From contig CM049317.1 of assembly GCA_026874595.1 (NCBI GenBank), positions 43,052,401-43,116,400 on the forward strand: DNA of 64,000 nt, read 5' to 3'. This document shows, in pieces, positions 46,043-58,744 of this stretch. Within the stretch, counting starts at the first letter, position 1. The number at the start of each line of letters is the position of its first letter. The notes beneath the pieces were generated by a model that was given only the letters and a program-made list of their open reading frames with translations, was not told the DNA's origin and ran no database searches. This DNA is from Sipunculus nudus (lineage: Eukaryota; Annelida; Sipuncula; Golfingiida; Sipunculidae). Both the position numbers and the translations under genes were made by a program.

Positions 46043-48360
46043 ACTGGTAGAATCTTCGATCCTCCTAGTAAAAAGCCTTATTAAGTTGTGGTAATTTATC
46101 GATTAGAGTTTGTCCTAGCAGAGACTACAATTGGAGTTTGTCCTACTCGTAGAAAGTGTGATGGGAGTTTCTCCTAGCAGAAAGTCTGACCAGACTTTGT
46201 CCTAGTAGGATGGATGATTCTACTGGATAGGAGTTTGTCCTGTGACATTAACATAACCAAGATTAAGAAACAATAAGATAACGCTTTAGTTAATCTTTCA
46301 AGATTATGATGAGTTTGAATAATTAAGATTTTTTATGGACATATGGGAAAAGTGTGGAACAACACAGGTTTATCTATGTGTAAGTCCTGCCACTCTTGGT
46401 CAATCAGTCAATGACTTTAATGACCCAATCAATAATTCATATAATGGCCTCATAAACAAATATTAATTGCAGTTTTTCATGGATGCTTATGTCCTACGCC
46501 TTGAACCTTGACATCTGGCCACAGCAGGACTGACCCCCTCTGAGGAGGACACCCGCTATAACAGACAAATCATCCAGTGCTATGACTGCCTGCTACTGAG
46601 AGGTTTCCCTGTATTTAACTTTTATCAGTGCCCAGACAACCATCATTTCTGAGTATGTGACACCCTTAGAGCACAAATTTGCCCACCTTTGTAAAATGAC
46701 ACAGTGAAGGTATGATGGATCAGTTACCCAACAATGTCAAATCTGAATCATGTATTCATGGTCTCCTTTTGGATTTTGGGGCATGAGCACTTATTGGGTG
46801 GAATACAGTGATACAAAAACATTCTAAAATAGCATATCAATACAGGTAAACAGAGGAGTCTCACAGAATATGTTAGGATTCTTCTGATCGTCCCCAGTAA
46901 GGACTAAGACAGTGTACCAGATCTGTACTAGACCAAGTATTGATTCTACATACATGCTTTTCTTCCCTGAAGACCCCTCTGCACTGACACTTCAGGTAGG
47001 TATTAGCATTTTATATATGACTATATATATGCAGTGAAAACTGGTCTAACAGACACCGAACTTAGGCTAACAACTGGCTATAATGGACAAGATAGTGAAG
47101 TCCCTTCAAAATTCCCTATATGTTAATTGTTATGTATAAGTGTAACCTCTATAAGGCGGTCCTCTTCTGCAGACAACTGACAGCAAATTTCATCTCAAAT
47201 GTCCATTCTAAAAGTAAATGAACCTGACATGATAGGCCATATCTGGCGGACACTGATCACGCCCCCCCCCCCCCCCCCAGGCAACATTAAGAGCCACGTG
47301 TACTGTTGCTGTTCCTGGGACAGGAACACAAAGGATTATGCAATCCCAAGTTTTTACCTTAATGCTTGTATGTGCTCATGTCACGGTGCTCATAAGATAA
47401 ACACAGCAAGTGTGAAGCGGTAAACATCATGTAACTTTATTTCACAGTTGATCATTCACATGTTGCGAAGCTGCATATTATTTGCTCAATTGCAGGGTCA
47501 TTAAATTGATTAAACTGCTGCTGATTACCCAGGCATCCCTGATCTCACCACGCAATATCTAACTGTACACTTAGCCACTTTGTTGTAGCAGGCTGTTATT
47601 AATTAATTAGTTTTGCTCAATATATCTCAAACTGATCTGCTCAGAGTCAAACATATGCTCGCTCTGTAGTTGTTTGTACTATGCAAAAGCTCCACAGCAG
47701 TTTTATCTCTGGTGACTTCAACATCAAAGCAAATCAAACCAAACCACCATCATAAAAAAAAAGTTTATTTAAGGCTGAAGCTACATTCACCTATAAAAAG
47801 GAATGTTCCCAGGTTCGTAGCCATTACAATCTTCGCATTATCAACATCGTCATTATTTTTGAGATTATCGCATTGGGACAGCTGAACCAGGATAGTTTTT
47901 AGACAATGCCGCCAGGTGGCACCACCAGTACTCCTAGGCGAGAGCTTACGCTATCTGAGAATTCCAGTTTATTTGACTGATTGATTCAGCGAATAAGAGC
48001 AGAGTATCTGACAGCTCATGAGGAAAATGTGTCTTATAGTAATGTGTTTTATAGAATACATAAAGTGTGCCCATTCAACATGCTACATTTTATATCAGAG
48101 TATATGAACATTGTTTTTACGGATGTCTTCGTAGAGTTTTCTCCTTATATTGTTCACTACTTGAGATAAGTAAAAAGAATCACAGTTTTTATATGACTAC
48201 TGTTGTACATGTACATGAAATCTGATATAATACAATAAATACGTTCTTGCAGCTGTTCGTTATCTTTATTTAGAATTGATCAGTTATCAACCAAGGTCAA
48301 CCTGCCTAATAAGGACACCTCACTATTCAGGACAAAATGATTGGGTCCCTTGACTGTACA
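46043..48360. other. Repeat-poor intron with MITE remnants
   Basis: 46540-46620 ends ACTGAGAGGTTTCCCTGTA and 47034 begins GCAGTGAAAACTGGTCTAAC with GACACC; both resemble CAGTGAAACCTCTC-type MITE ends. Poly-C at 47261-47278. 46080-46240 holds three diverged GGAGTTTGTCCTAG repeats. No gene supported. Confidence 0.45.
47909..47922 (+). promoter_or_regulatory. CTCF-like core match
   Basis: CCGCCAGGTGGCAC fits the known core CCNNNAGRKGGCRS at nearly every position. It lies in repeat-poor intron. Binding is inferred from motif similarity only. Confidence 0.25.
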
Positions 48361-48815
48361 CTTTGACAAGTTTCACTGTATATGCATAATATGAAAGAAA
48401 TATGTCTATTATTTTTTTTACTTATAATGCTCACAGTACTGTTAGGTGGCAATGATGGGGGTATTATAAGGCACAAAAACAAGATAACAGGTGGCACCAC
48501 CAGTTTCTGGTACATGACAACACTATCCAAGATTTAGGTCAACATGATTTTTGGATCAATCCTTGCAATATTTCTTGAGATATTTAAGAAATTATGTGAT
48601 TTCCCCCCAAAACTGACCTATTCAAGGTCAAGATCACTCCTAGTAAAGGTCATGACCTCATTTTAAATAGGCTTCGTCCTCTCACCCATATCTATGCACA
48701 TGTCAAGTTCAGTAAAGATCTGTAAAATATTTTTTGAGTTATTTGGAAGACAAGATGTATCTTCGGGGCTGGGACCATCATGAAACCTAGTACTCCAGAC
48801 TTTGGGTATACAATT
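48361..48815 (+). mobile_element. D element, 5'-truncated
   Basis: Matches the second half of D (ATAATGCTCACAGTACTGTT; AGGTGGCACCACCAGTTTCT) and ends CAGACTTTGGGTATACAATT, a decayed hairpin. Confidence 0.7.
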
Positions 48816-51379
48816 ATATATATATAAAATTTTTAATGTCAATTTCAGATACAATTACAACCATGAATGAAAGAGGTTTATTTAACCAAATCTACTATTG
48901 CTTTGTTTCCAGAGTTCCTCATTTGTTTGAAATAATGAAACCGTTTGAAATATAACTATATTTTCACATTAAAACTTAAATTTTAAAATTTAAAATTTCA
49001 GAAATGTAATCAGCAGAAGCAGATATATGATTTTATTTGTACAACATGTATATCTTGGGTAATAATTTTTATCAGAGGTTTTAAATAGTATATATTTTGG
49101 TGTACTATAATAATTATACATTAATAAGTGCCCTGGGCACCCTCAAAATTGATTTTACAATGTTCATTTTGTGCCCTAACAAGTCTACCTGATTGATTGA
49201 TCCAAAGATGCCACTCAGAAAAACAGTGAGCCAAACAGGAACTCATGGGAAAGTACACACCCTCCACAGTCAATATCAATGATCAAATCTGAAGATGAGA
49301 AAGATATTCTATTACTCTGCCAACATTTTGAGCATACAATGGAACCTCTCCTTATGGGCACCTCTGTACTAAGGACACCAATTTACGGCCTTTATGGGCA
49401 GTCCCTTGAAAGGAGGTCCCAAAATCAATAACCTCCCAACTGAGGACACTTCTCTTTTGCAGGCAAAATGTCTGGTCCTCAGTGTCAGTGTCCTTAATTC
49501 TGATGGTTCTACCATATTATATTTTTTTCAGCAATGACATGATGTTTAACTGATACTCACTGACGACATACCATATTTTAACAGAGTTTCTGTCAATTGA
49601 AAAGTATTAACGTACCTTGATTTATCTAGGGGGTGCCACACATAAGATGTGACAGCCAGTGAATAAACTCAAACAAGGACCAGGCTTAGTAACAGCCAAA
49701 CTTATCCCAAGTAAATTAGAGTTACTAAAATATGAACTCTCTGTTGAAATGGTCAAACAGAAGTACATACAAAATATTTCCAAACATTTCTAAGCAACTT
49801 TGTGGTCTGACATCCACTGTCATTAATAATGTCATTTGTGAAGAACCTAATACTGTTTCAAAACAAAAGTTAACGTGACCTGGAACAGGAAGGTGCTGGC
49901 AGGTTTCAAACTCCGATAATTCTTATAACGACACAATTCTTGTCAATACAGCTTGAAAAACTTACATATTTTGATGTTGCATTCAACAAAATTCAGCCTA
50001 CATGAACTATATGGCTCAATTTTCTAAAACCTTAATGCAATCAGCCTGCCCAGAATACTGACAAGTATGCACAAGATCATATTCCCCTTCTATGGTACAG
50101 ATGGTTTAGACATATTTAGGATGAAAAGCGACAGTGTTATTAGTAACAACGATAATACCATTAACTGACAATTACATTGTATTAATTGGCTGAGCGTTGT
50201 TCTAGGATAAGATAGGCAGTGTGTAAAACTGCCCCCATGGATCATGTACCCCAAAATCCAATTTATATATTTTCCATTATTTATACTGATAAAAACATCT
50301 CTGTTACTGATATAAGTACGGAGCAAAGTCCCTCAGTGTTGCAGCTTCATAAATGACTGATTCAATGAAAGCTTTAAGTATACAAAGATATTTTGGTGAA
50401 AACAGACCCCAAATTAACAGCTTGAATTTGATGACAGTTCCCTTTTAATGGATCCCTGTAACCGCAACTCTTTTTATTATTTATGACTCAAAGAGAAGAG
50501 AATTAGCACTCATGCCACACACTAAATATGATTATTTGTTATTTTAAGTAGAATTTTAATAGTGTGGGCATATCACAGGAGATTTATTTGAAATGTGCCA
50601 CCAGTCATTGGGACCTGAGACTGATATCAGAGCTCTTCACTTAACATAACAGATGTTTTATGTTCTATTCCTCAACAAACATGCGATTTAAAGTTGGTAA
50701 TAATATAAACTAGCTGCTCCTGTGGAAAATCCACGGCTCTATCTGGTGCATATTTTTGTAATGAGCTGATAGGAACTAAACGACACATATTTTAATCCTA
50801 AGGTTTTTTCAGGAACATTTGTCATGTGTTTCACTTATATGTTAAAAAGGTTATTCTGCTAGAATTTTCCAGGAACACCTTCTCCAAATATATATCAACA
50901 TAGAAAGAAAAATTATTCTATTCCAGAAATCACCCATAAAATATTTTTATCCCCCGATCAACAACATAGGTCCGACAGCTTCATTGCTTGGGAAATATCG
51001 TAGATATAACGATTGTATAAAGAAGCATTTTACCGTGAAATTATATGAAAGATGCTTTGTATTATTTGAAGCTCAGGCGACATCATAAATCAAGATGTTT
51101 ATTCAATGTAGTAAGTTGAGGGTATAGTCTAAGGCATGTTTACAGACATGCGTTATTTGTATACACTTGCATATGTCGCTGAAGTCTCTTGTACGTGAAA
51201 TGTATAGCAGCCCATGTGAAAAAGATAGGCCCAGAAAAATATATTCCAACAGTATTAAATTTTTGGTTTAAGTACTGTAAATTGTCATGCAAAATTTACC
51301 ACTCTCCCAGATAAAAAGAAAGCAGTATGATATATTTCGATGAAAGCTTTTAGCAAAGAAACCTCCTCAGCCTTGGTTC
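48816..51379. other. AT-rich intron with one MITE
   Basis: About 49339-49519 has inverted ends CAATGGAACCTCTCCTTATG / GATGGTTCTACCAT and inner GGACACC/GTGTCC, suggesting a ~180-bp pogo-type MITE. No gene seen elsewhere. Confidence 0.45.
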
Positions 51380-52600
51380 GTTGCATTGTCATTCAGCAAA
51401 TTTACGCAAACTGTAATATACAGATTTTGCTGAAAATTTGTAGAGGGGTAAAGTAAAACTGCATCCCGTGTTTCTGAACCATGACAATGGTTTACATGAA
51501 TGTGCACATATGAACAAACGACTGATTTGTAGATTCTGGCAGGGGTTTCTAAGTCCCCAAGAGACTGAGGACGCTAAGAAGTGTGTGCATCCCCCCCCCC
51601 CCCCCCCAACCAGGGCTTTCTCTTGAAAAAATCTTTCAAACAACCCATAACTCGGCCGAACTATTAAAACCATGATTATCATGGAAAGATACTTCTGAAT
51701 GCATAAGAGTCAACATACCCGTAAACCTATAAAACGATGATCGTGTAAAGGGTCTCGGCTCTTTTGTGTCCACTCAACGGAAAAGTGCTCCCTATTAAAA
51801 GATTCATGTGGACATGTGTTCCGCGCTTGAATTTAAAATCTTTACTTCCTTTTGACAGAGTAAAATTCCTTATGATATAATTCCAGGCAATATAATGGAA
51901 ATGGGGTTCAGTGGGGATTACAGTTCGCCTCCTGAAAAAAACAAGACAGACGAAAAATGTTTTGCTGAACATTAGTGAAGGGTTGGGGTAAAGACATATC
52001 AATAGTCCATTTTATTTTGGAGTTAATAAGAATCACCACAATATATATTTTCTTATAAAACCAATATGACAAAGGACCATTCCTTTGTCCCCGAGTGGAA
52101 GCCACCCAGTTGTATTTATTTGTTCTGCCACTTACAAGGTGAACTCGTGTTACTGAAGCATGACAGTATTCACACATGAAACGCATACATGTGAACACAT
52201 GACTTATATAAAAGGAGATTCTGGTGGAGGTCTGTACACCCTGACAACAGATTCTAGTTTGTTATCAATTTAAAGATGTACTGGTGATATTTTTTCATGT
52301 TTCACCATCCCTACAGACAATGGTTCTTAACAAATATCTGTGAACCCCCGCCCCCGACCCCACCCCCCACCCAACCCGAATGATAATTAAGTCGGGGGCT
52401 TCTTCTTGAAAAAAAAAAACTTCATAGAACACATGACTTGGCCGGACTTTGGAAACAATGGTTATCATGGAAAGATATTTTTGAATGTATAACAATCAAC
52501 CTGTAACCCATAAAAAAATTGTCAAACAGTGGTCACATCTAATGACTCAGTGCCCAGTGTTGACCAAACAGAAAATCCCTCGCATTGAAAGCGGAGTCAT
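51380..52600. repeat. Two diverged direct copies of an unnamed repeat (K)
   Basis: 51440-51720 and 52140-52510 share, in order, a long poly-C tract, CTTCTTGAAAAA-like sequence, GGCCG, ATGGTTATCATGGAAAGATA and TGAATG. Copy spacing is about 780 bp. No coding capacity recognised. Confidence 0.6.
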
Positions 52601-52958
52601 GCGGTCTTTGGATTAGAAACCTCTACAGGCGTAGAGGACCTTGCAGCACAAAATAAATAGGGGCACCTAATGGGGAAATATTAAAATTATTAATTATTCA
52701 GCTTAATAGGGCATAATACCGCGAAATAAAACAAACTTGTCCTAGAAAAGCATACCATCGATATGTCTGCCGAATTTGGAGAGTCAAATCAGAACGGAAG
52801 CAGGTAAACCATGGTCTAGAAATGACCCAACTCCATATTAATTATATAGATTACCTGAAGGAATGGTTCATAATCTGCATTCCAAGCAATGCCAGGTAAA
52901 AACTATGATGTTATCAATTTTAACGATAGACATTATATGGAATAAATAGCAAATATAA
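52601..52958. other. Intron, nothing recognised
   Basis: No gene or repeat identified. Confidence 0.4.
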
Positions 52959-53634
52959 ACAAGGCCTACAGGCCTAATGCAAACCGGTGCAATAGCATAT
53001 GCACCAGGTATAATGCTTCAATGCTAGACCATTACTTTTCAAGTTTGTGTAATATGTACATGAACAACGCAAACACTAAACATTTTGAACAAGAACCAAT
53101 TACACAAACATCACTGCTGAAATACTTGCATTGGTGCACACAACACAAAAATTATTGTAGGTGGCGCCACCAGTCTTGTATACAAAAAAGCTATCTGAGA
53201 TGTATACATATGCCCAATTTCAGGCTGATATATCAAACCCCTCCTGAGAAATAAGCAGGCACATACACTGTGCAAAAGTCATTGTAGGTGGCGACAATAG
53301 CTTGTGAATGAGAAAGCTATCTGTTATGTATTAATATGCCCAATTTCAGGCTGATATATCAAATTCCTCAGTAGAATTAAGCAGGCACATACACTGTGCA
53401 AAAGTAACTGTAGGTGGCGACACCTATCTTGTGAACGAGAAAGCCATCAATGATGCATAGACAGGTCAAAATATCAGGCCAATACACCAAACTTCCCTTG
53501 AGTTTGATGCACTGGGCTTAGGTGAGAAGGGCAGTTTCCCGAGTGAACTGTGACAAATTGCTGGCTCAAGCTACTGCACTAAGTGAACTCTTGACCTGCA
53601 CCTGGCTAGACTGAGTGAACCTTTGACCTGTATC

Positions 53635-55149
53635 CAGGGTTGGCAAGTTTTAGGCAGGAAGGTTTTAACCACAGGTTATAACCTGGTTAAAACTGCCCCG
53701 CCTAAAACAGGTTTTAGGCACCAAAAGTGCCTAAAACCTACATTTGTTTAAATTTTTAACTTAAAGATTTATAAAAGGTCAAGTTAATGCAGTCACAAGG
53801 CTTATTTGCAGGGCTTCTGGAAGGTTACAGGTACTGGTATTAGCAATGCATGATTTCCTGTTGGCTGGCATTATGCAGTCTTCAAAGAGCCTCTATAGGT
53901 TTCTTGAGCATGAGACCATGTTTGTGTGGCACACAGTTTCATTGGCCAGGGTAATTTTATTATCAGGGCCCTTTGGGTTTCCTGCTACCTGGAATGATGT
54001 AATACAGCCTCCAGTATGCCTCTAGTAAGGCAGGGTATTAGAGGGGGAGGACTTGCTTGATCAGACCAGTTAATGACTATTTTTCAGGGTGATGGGGTTA
54101 AAAGACCCAATGGTCATAAATCCTACTGCTGTGTCCTAGTAGATGTTCATGTGAACTTTCATACATGACTAGGATGATGCAATCAAAGCCTTTGCCCTGA
54201 AAACTGTTCTTCAGCCAACTTCTACTGGGTTATGCATGAAGGTTTTTCAGGCGCTTAAGGCTGAATATGGCCCAAAAGTGATTGGTTTGTAACATATTCA
54301 CTGCAATATATTTTCGCATTTTTCAGTTTTATAATAATTACAGTGTTTCATGAGGGTTCCATTTTCACAATCTCATCATACAGTTAACAGAGCATTTCCA
54401 GCATTATGTAGACAACATGTATGACTTATGTCAAAATCTTAAAATTTGAAAAGGGATGACCTAGCTAAGGGAATAAAAAACTAGTGGAAATTCTTGTTCA
54501 TTATCAGATAATGTAAAAGATATTATCATATTTTTAGTTTATGGCTAGCATAAAAGATCTGTAATAATTTATAGAATCAATCCTTTGCTTTTTGCTATTT
54601 GAAGATACAGGCATTCAAAGCATACATGATATGTTAGTGTGACTACTCTACAGTATATATGACTATTCATCAGTACAAATAGAACAACTTTTTTCAATTA
54701 AGAAAAACATCATCGCATATATCACAAAATTTAATCTCTTGTGATCAAAAATCCAATCAAAGTATCTGGTTACAAGCTTACAGTATAAGCATATGCAAAA
54801 TGGAAGACCTGAGAACATAATTTGGGGACACAAGCTAAAACTGTCAGAGAACTGTGTTAATATGGAAAACCTGAAGTGTTTGTTTCTTTTTTTGTGTGTC
54901 AGGGTTTAATTTGTTTAGTTTGAATAAAGTGTTCCTCACTTTTTAATTTGCTGAGCATATTTTTTTAATGCATTCAGCTGTGTAACAATAAAACATAGTT
55001 AAAGTTCATGTCGTAGGTGAGGGTCAGTAAGGTTTTAGGCAGTTAAAGGCAGTTTTAGGCAGGTTATAACCTATTTTAGGCAGTTAAAGGCAAGTTTTAG
55101 GCTCTGCCCTGTCAAAAACAGGTTTTGGGCAGCCTAAAGCCCAACACTG
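53635..55149. mobile_element. hAT-like non-autonomous element M
   Basis: The ends are CAGGGTTGGCAAG and ...CCAACACTG, with flanking CCTGTATC (53627-53634) and CCTGTACC (55150-55157), an 8-bp target duplication with one mismatch. The host sequence without the insert (TTGACCTGTACCTGGCTG) occurs elsewhere in G. The subterminal arms are dense in TTTTAGGC/GCCTAAAA and GGTTATAACC. hAT elements typically have CAG.GTTGGC-like ends and 8-bp duplications. No transposase. Confidence 0.82.
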
Positions 55150-55760
55150 CCTGTACCTGGCTGCAATGAGTGAACTCTTGACCTGTTGCATAATCTGACA
55201 CAGTTGGTAGTCTGCCAAAGCTTTTGGGGCCAAATCTGATGCAGTGGGCAGTCTGGCAAAACTATAAACTGCACTGAGTGAACTCTTGACCTATACCTGG
55301 CTGCACTGAGTGAACTCTTGATCTGTTGCCTAATCTAATACAGTTGCCAGTCTACCAAAGCTATAAATAGATCCAGGCTGACCTTTTGCCTGTTATCAAA
55401 TCTGAAATAGTTGGCAGTCTGCCAAGCTATTTAACCTAAAATCTAAATATCTAGTGGCATGATGTAAGAGAAGTTGATAAACTGGTGCCAGGCTAGATGT
55501 AACTGCTTCACACAGCTAACATATATGGTAAAATGACTCAATTCAATCTCCATAACACAGTCAAAAATCATTCATGTGGAACCATTAAAACAATTATTAT
55601 AAGAATTATTGTGGGGATTAGTGGTGTCAGTCGTTTTGCAGGTTTATAACTCATATAGGAAGATACAGCAAAATGGCTAAGTTCAGCCTCCATAACTCAG
55701 CCAAAAAGCACTGAACCAAAATCATTTGAATAAACTTAAATTATCAACATCTAAGGATAA

Positions 55761-56840
55761 CTGGATATTTCTTGGCACCGCAGGTGCCATAGTATCCCCA
55801 GACAATTACCCCCCCCCCCCCCCAGCCTTGAAGAATAGGATCCCATCTTGAATTCAGATGCAGAGACTGACACTTGGCAAGCCACCATGGTTTCTTATAA
55901 GTATGGGCATATTTAAGGTAAAGGTCACTGTCATAGGAGAGGTCATGAACCAAAGATGCATCTAACTTGTGGGTTTGGTGACTGTACCTCAAATTCTTTT
56001 TGAGTTATTGCCCTAATATCATTTTAGCATAATCGCTGCTGTGACCTTGAAAAATGCATCTTGAAAAAATGCATCAAGGTCATCCATGTTCTAACTTGAC
56101 CTAGCCTTTGATAGGATGCATCAAACCTCTGGGTTTGGTGACTGTACCTCAAATTCTTTCAAAGTTTTTGCGTTAACATCATTTTAACAAGAAAACAACA
56201 CAAGGTGGCGCCACCTGTCTTCTGCAAAAGACAAAGCTATCCAAGATCTTTGGTCAATTTGATTTTTGGATCATTCCATGTATCCCTTACTGAGATATAA
56301 AAGATTTTGTGTGAATTTCACCAAATATAGGAATATTCATGGTCAAGGCCAATCTCATAGGAAAGGTCATGACCCCAATTTAAATAAACATCATCCCATA
56401 ACCTATATATATGTATATGCATAATTTTAAAGAAATTCTGTCCATTAGTTTTTGACTTATAATGCTCACAGGACTGTCGAGGAGCAATTTTGGGGGTATT
56501 AAAAGGCACGAAAACAAGTAAAGAATAATAGGTGGCGCCACCAGTTTCTTGAACTTGACAACCCTATCCATGATCTTCGATCAACTTGATTTTGGGATCA
56601 ATCCATGAATTTGTGTGATTTTCCCCAAAATTGGACCTATTCAAGGTCAAGGACACTCTCCTAGTAAAGGCCATGACCTCATTTTAAATAGGCGTCTTCC
56701 TCTCACCTATATCTATACATATACCAAGTTTGGTAAAGATCTGTGAAATATTTTTTGAGTTATCCCACCAACAAGATTTATATGCGGCGGCAGGACTGTC
56801 ATGAAAACATATTATCCCCCGACTTTGTCTGGGGATATAA
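55761..56840 (+). mobile_element. D element, internally deleted
   Basis: 5' GGCACC-GCA-GGTGCC and TATCCCCAGACA; 3' hairpin with TGTCTGGGGATA, an exact 12-bp partner. Lacks the DR1-rich modules of the longer copies. GGTGGCGCCACC at 56204 and 56531. Confidence 0.82.
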
Positions 56841-57604
56841 TTAATGTGTGAGATTGACCCAAGAAATTGGACCAGTGGTTTTTGAGAAGAAGATCTCTGT
56901 AGCCACTGAGCTTAAATGGGCTGTTATGGCATATGACTAAATTCAGCTTCTCATAACTTGGCCAAAAGTCACCAAACTGAGACCATTTGAACAAACTTCA
57001 GAAAGGACTACCCTAGGATTATTTCTGTGCGATATTAAACAATTTGGCCATAAGGTTTCAGAGAAGAAGTTTTTTGTAGCCCTCAATATGATACGGGCAC
57101 TGATGACCCCCGTACAAAAAAGCCGATGCAGGTGGAGCCACCAACACCTCAATTTCAGATATGACTCATGTGACCAACACTGGCATAAAATTTGGTGATG
57201 ACAGCTCCAGCTGTTTCTGATATTGTAATTTTAGTATGCTTTTTTGGACAGATGACTAAGTTCAACTTCCTGCAACTTGGCCAAAAATCACTTAACTTGA
57301 ACTATTCGGACAAACTTGAGAGAGATTGTTCCAGGAATCATTTCTGTGAAATATTGGACAATTTGGCTGAACAGTTTCGGATAATAAGATTTTTAAAGGT
57401 TTTTTAACTTTTTCCCTATAAAATCTAAGAAAATGCATTTAGCCAAAAAATAAGCAAAGTCTGACAGAGTTTTTTATGACTAATTTTTTGCATAAAATTT
57501 GGTGATGCTCACTCCTGCCATTTTCAAGATAGTTGGGTTAAAGTACAGAGGAAGGTCACCGGACGCCAGCACACCAATGCATAAGCTCACAGGTTTGCTA
57601 AAAA

Positions 57605-58516
57605 TAAAGCATACCCACTGTTGGTTAAATGAGGGACAAACAATATCATTATGCTAATTGCTATCTCAGTTATAATTTATTACTGGAATTAATATTCAAC
57701 TTAACACCTGGTGAAGTTTTTACTCTTCTGAAGAAAGGGGGGGGGGGGGGGTGTAGTGGCCAAGCTGAGCCAAGGCAAGCTGCCTGGAGTGAAGACTGTA
57801 ATAGGTGGGCTTGATGTAAAAACACTTGAAATGGTGTATGAAAACTTGAATAAAAGCTACTCTTTTCAATAAATTCCTTTTGAATTTTAGATTTTATTTT
57901 AAAAGATTAAATCCTTATGTATATATGCTTGGAAAATTAAATCAACAGTGCTTATAGGGAAAAAATGCGGACAAAATTAATTTTTTTATTTTTCAATTAT
58001 GCTAATAACTTAAAAAATTTGAAAAATTCAGATCTGATTTTGGATAAACAATTGAAACTTCATTAAATAAAGTTATATCCCTGAAAAAAGGTCTCTAGCT
58101 TCAGCAATTCTTATGTTAAGTGAGTAAAAAATTATTTTCTTACAAGGTGCATTATGTTCCAGCCCATAACTTCAACATATTATGCAATACTAACCTAACT
58201 TTTCGTATGTATACAAGAAATATATGGAAATAAATGCAAACTAAATATGGTCAAAAACAGATCAGTGGTTTTGATATTAAGCATATTGTAGGATATTAGG
58301 ATATTAAAGTGTAATAATGGGATTTTAAAGGAAAACTGAGGTTTTCTGGTCCTAGTGACCCAATTTTCTGAATGATATGAGATTTTGGGTATATCTAACT
58401 GTATGCAAAATTTTTCATTTGTAGGTCTAACAGTTTCAAAACGTGTCCTGTTAACAGTCGGACGGCCAGATGGACAAAGGACCACTGCTATAGCTCAGAT
58501 GACCTATAGTCAGCTG
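57605..58516 (+). mobile_element. A fragment
   Basis: 57605-58085 resembles 18005-18613. 58085-58516 completes the A module, ending CAGCTGAGCTTTAAA, a mutated end. Poly-G at 57737-57751. Confidence 0.65.
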
Positions 58517-58744
58517 AGCTTTAAAGTCTATACATACCTTTCTGATAAAATGTCTCGACAAATTAAGATATTTTAAAGTCTTTTAGATTTTTCTTGGGGT
58601 CTGGGATCCTGGGTCCGTGTTTTACACACTGCCGCTAAGATATGACCTCTATGGTCTGTTATTTATATATATATATATATATATAAATATATATATATAT
58701 ATGTATATAATATATATATATATATATTAATATATAAGGATATA

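Larger units (their letters stand above)
52959..57604 (+). mobile_element. E/G element with hAT-like and D insertions
   Basis: The 5' end ACAAGGCCTACAGGCCTAAT is followed by GCAAACCGGTG; the 3' end is CACAGGTTTGC with TAAAAA (10 of 11 paired). Early modules (53160-53460) carry GGTGGCGCCACC or decayed forms every ~126 bp. M (53635-55149) and D (55761-56840) are nested. The rest follows the G interior. Confidence 0.75.
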
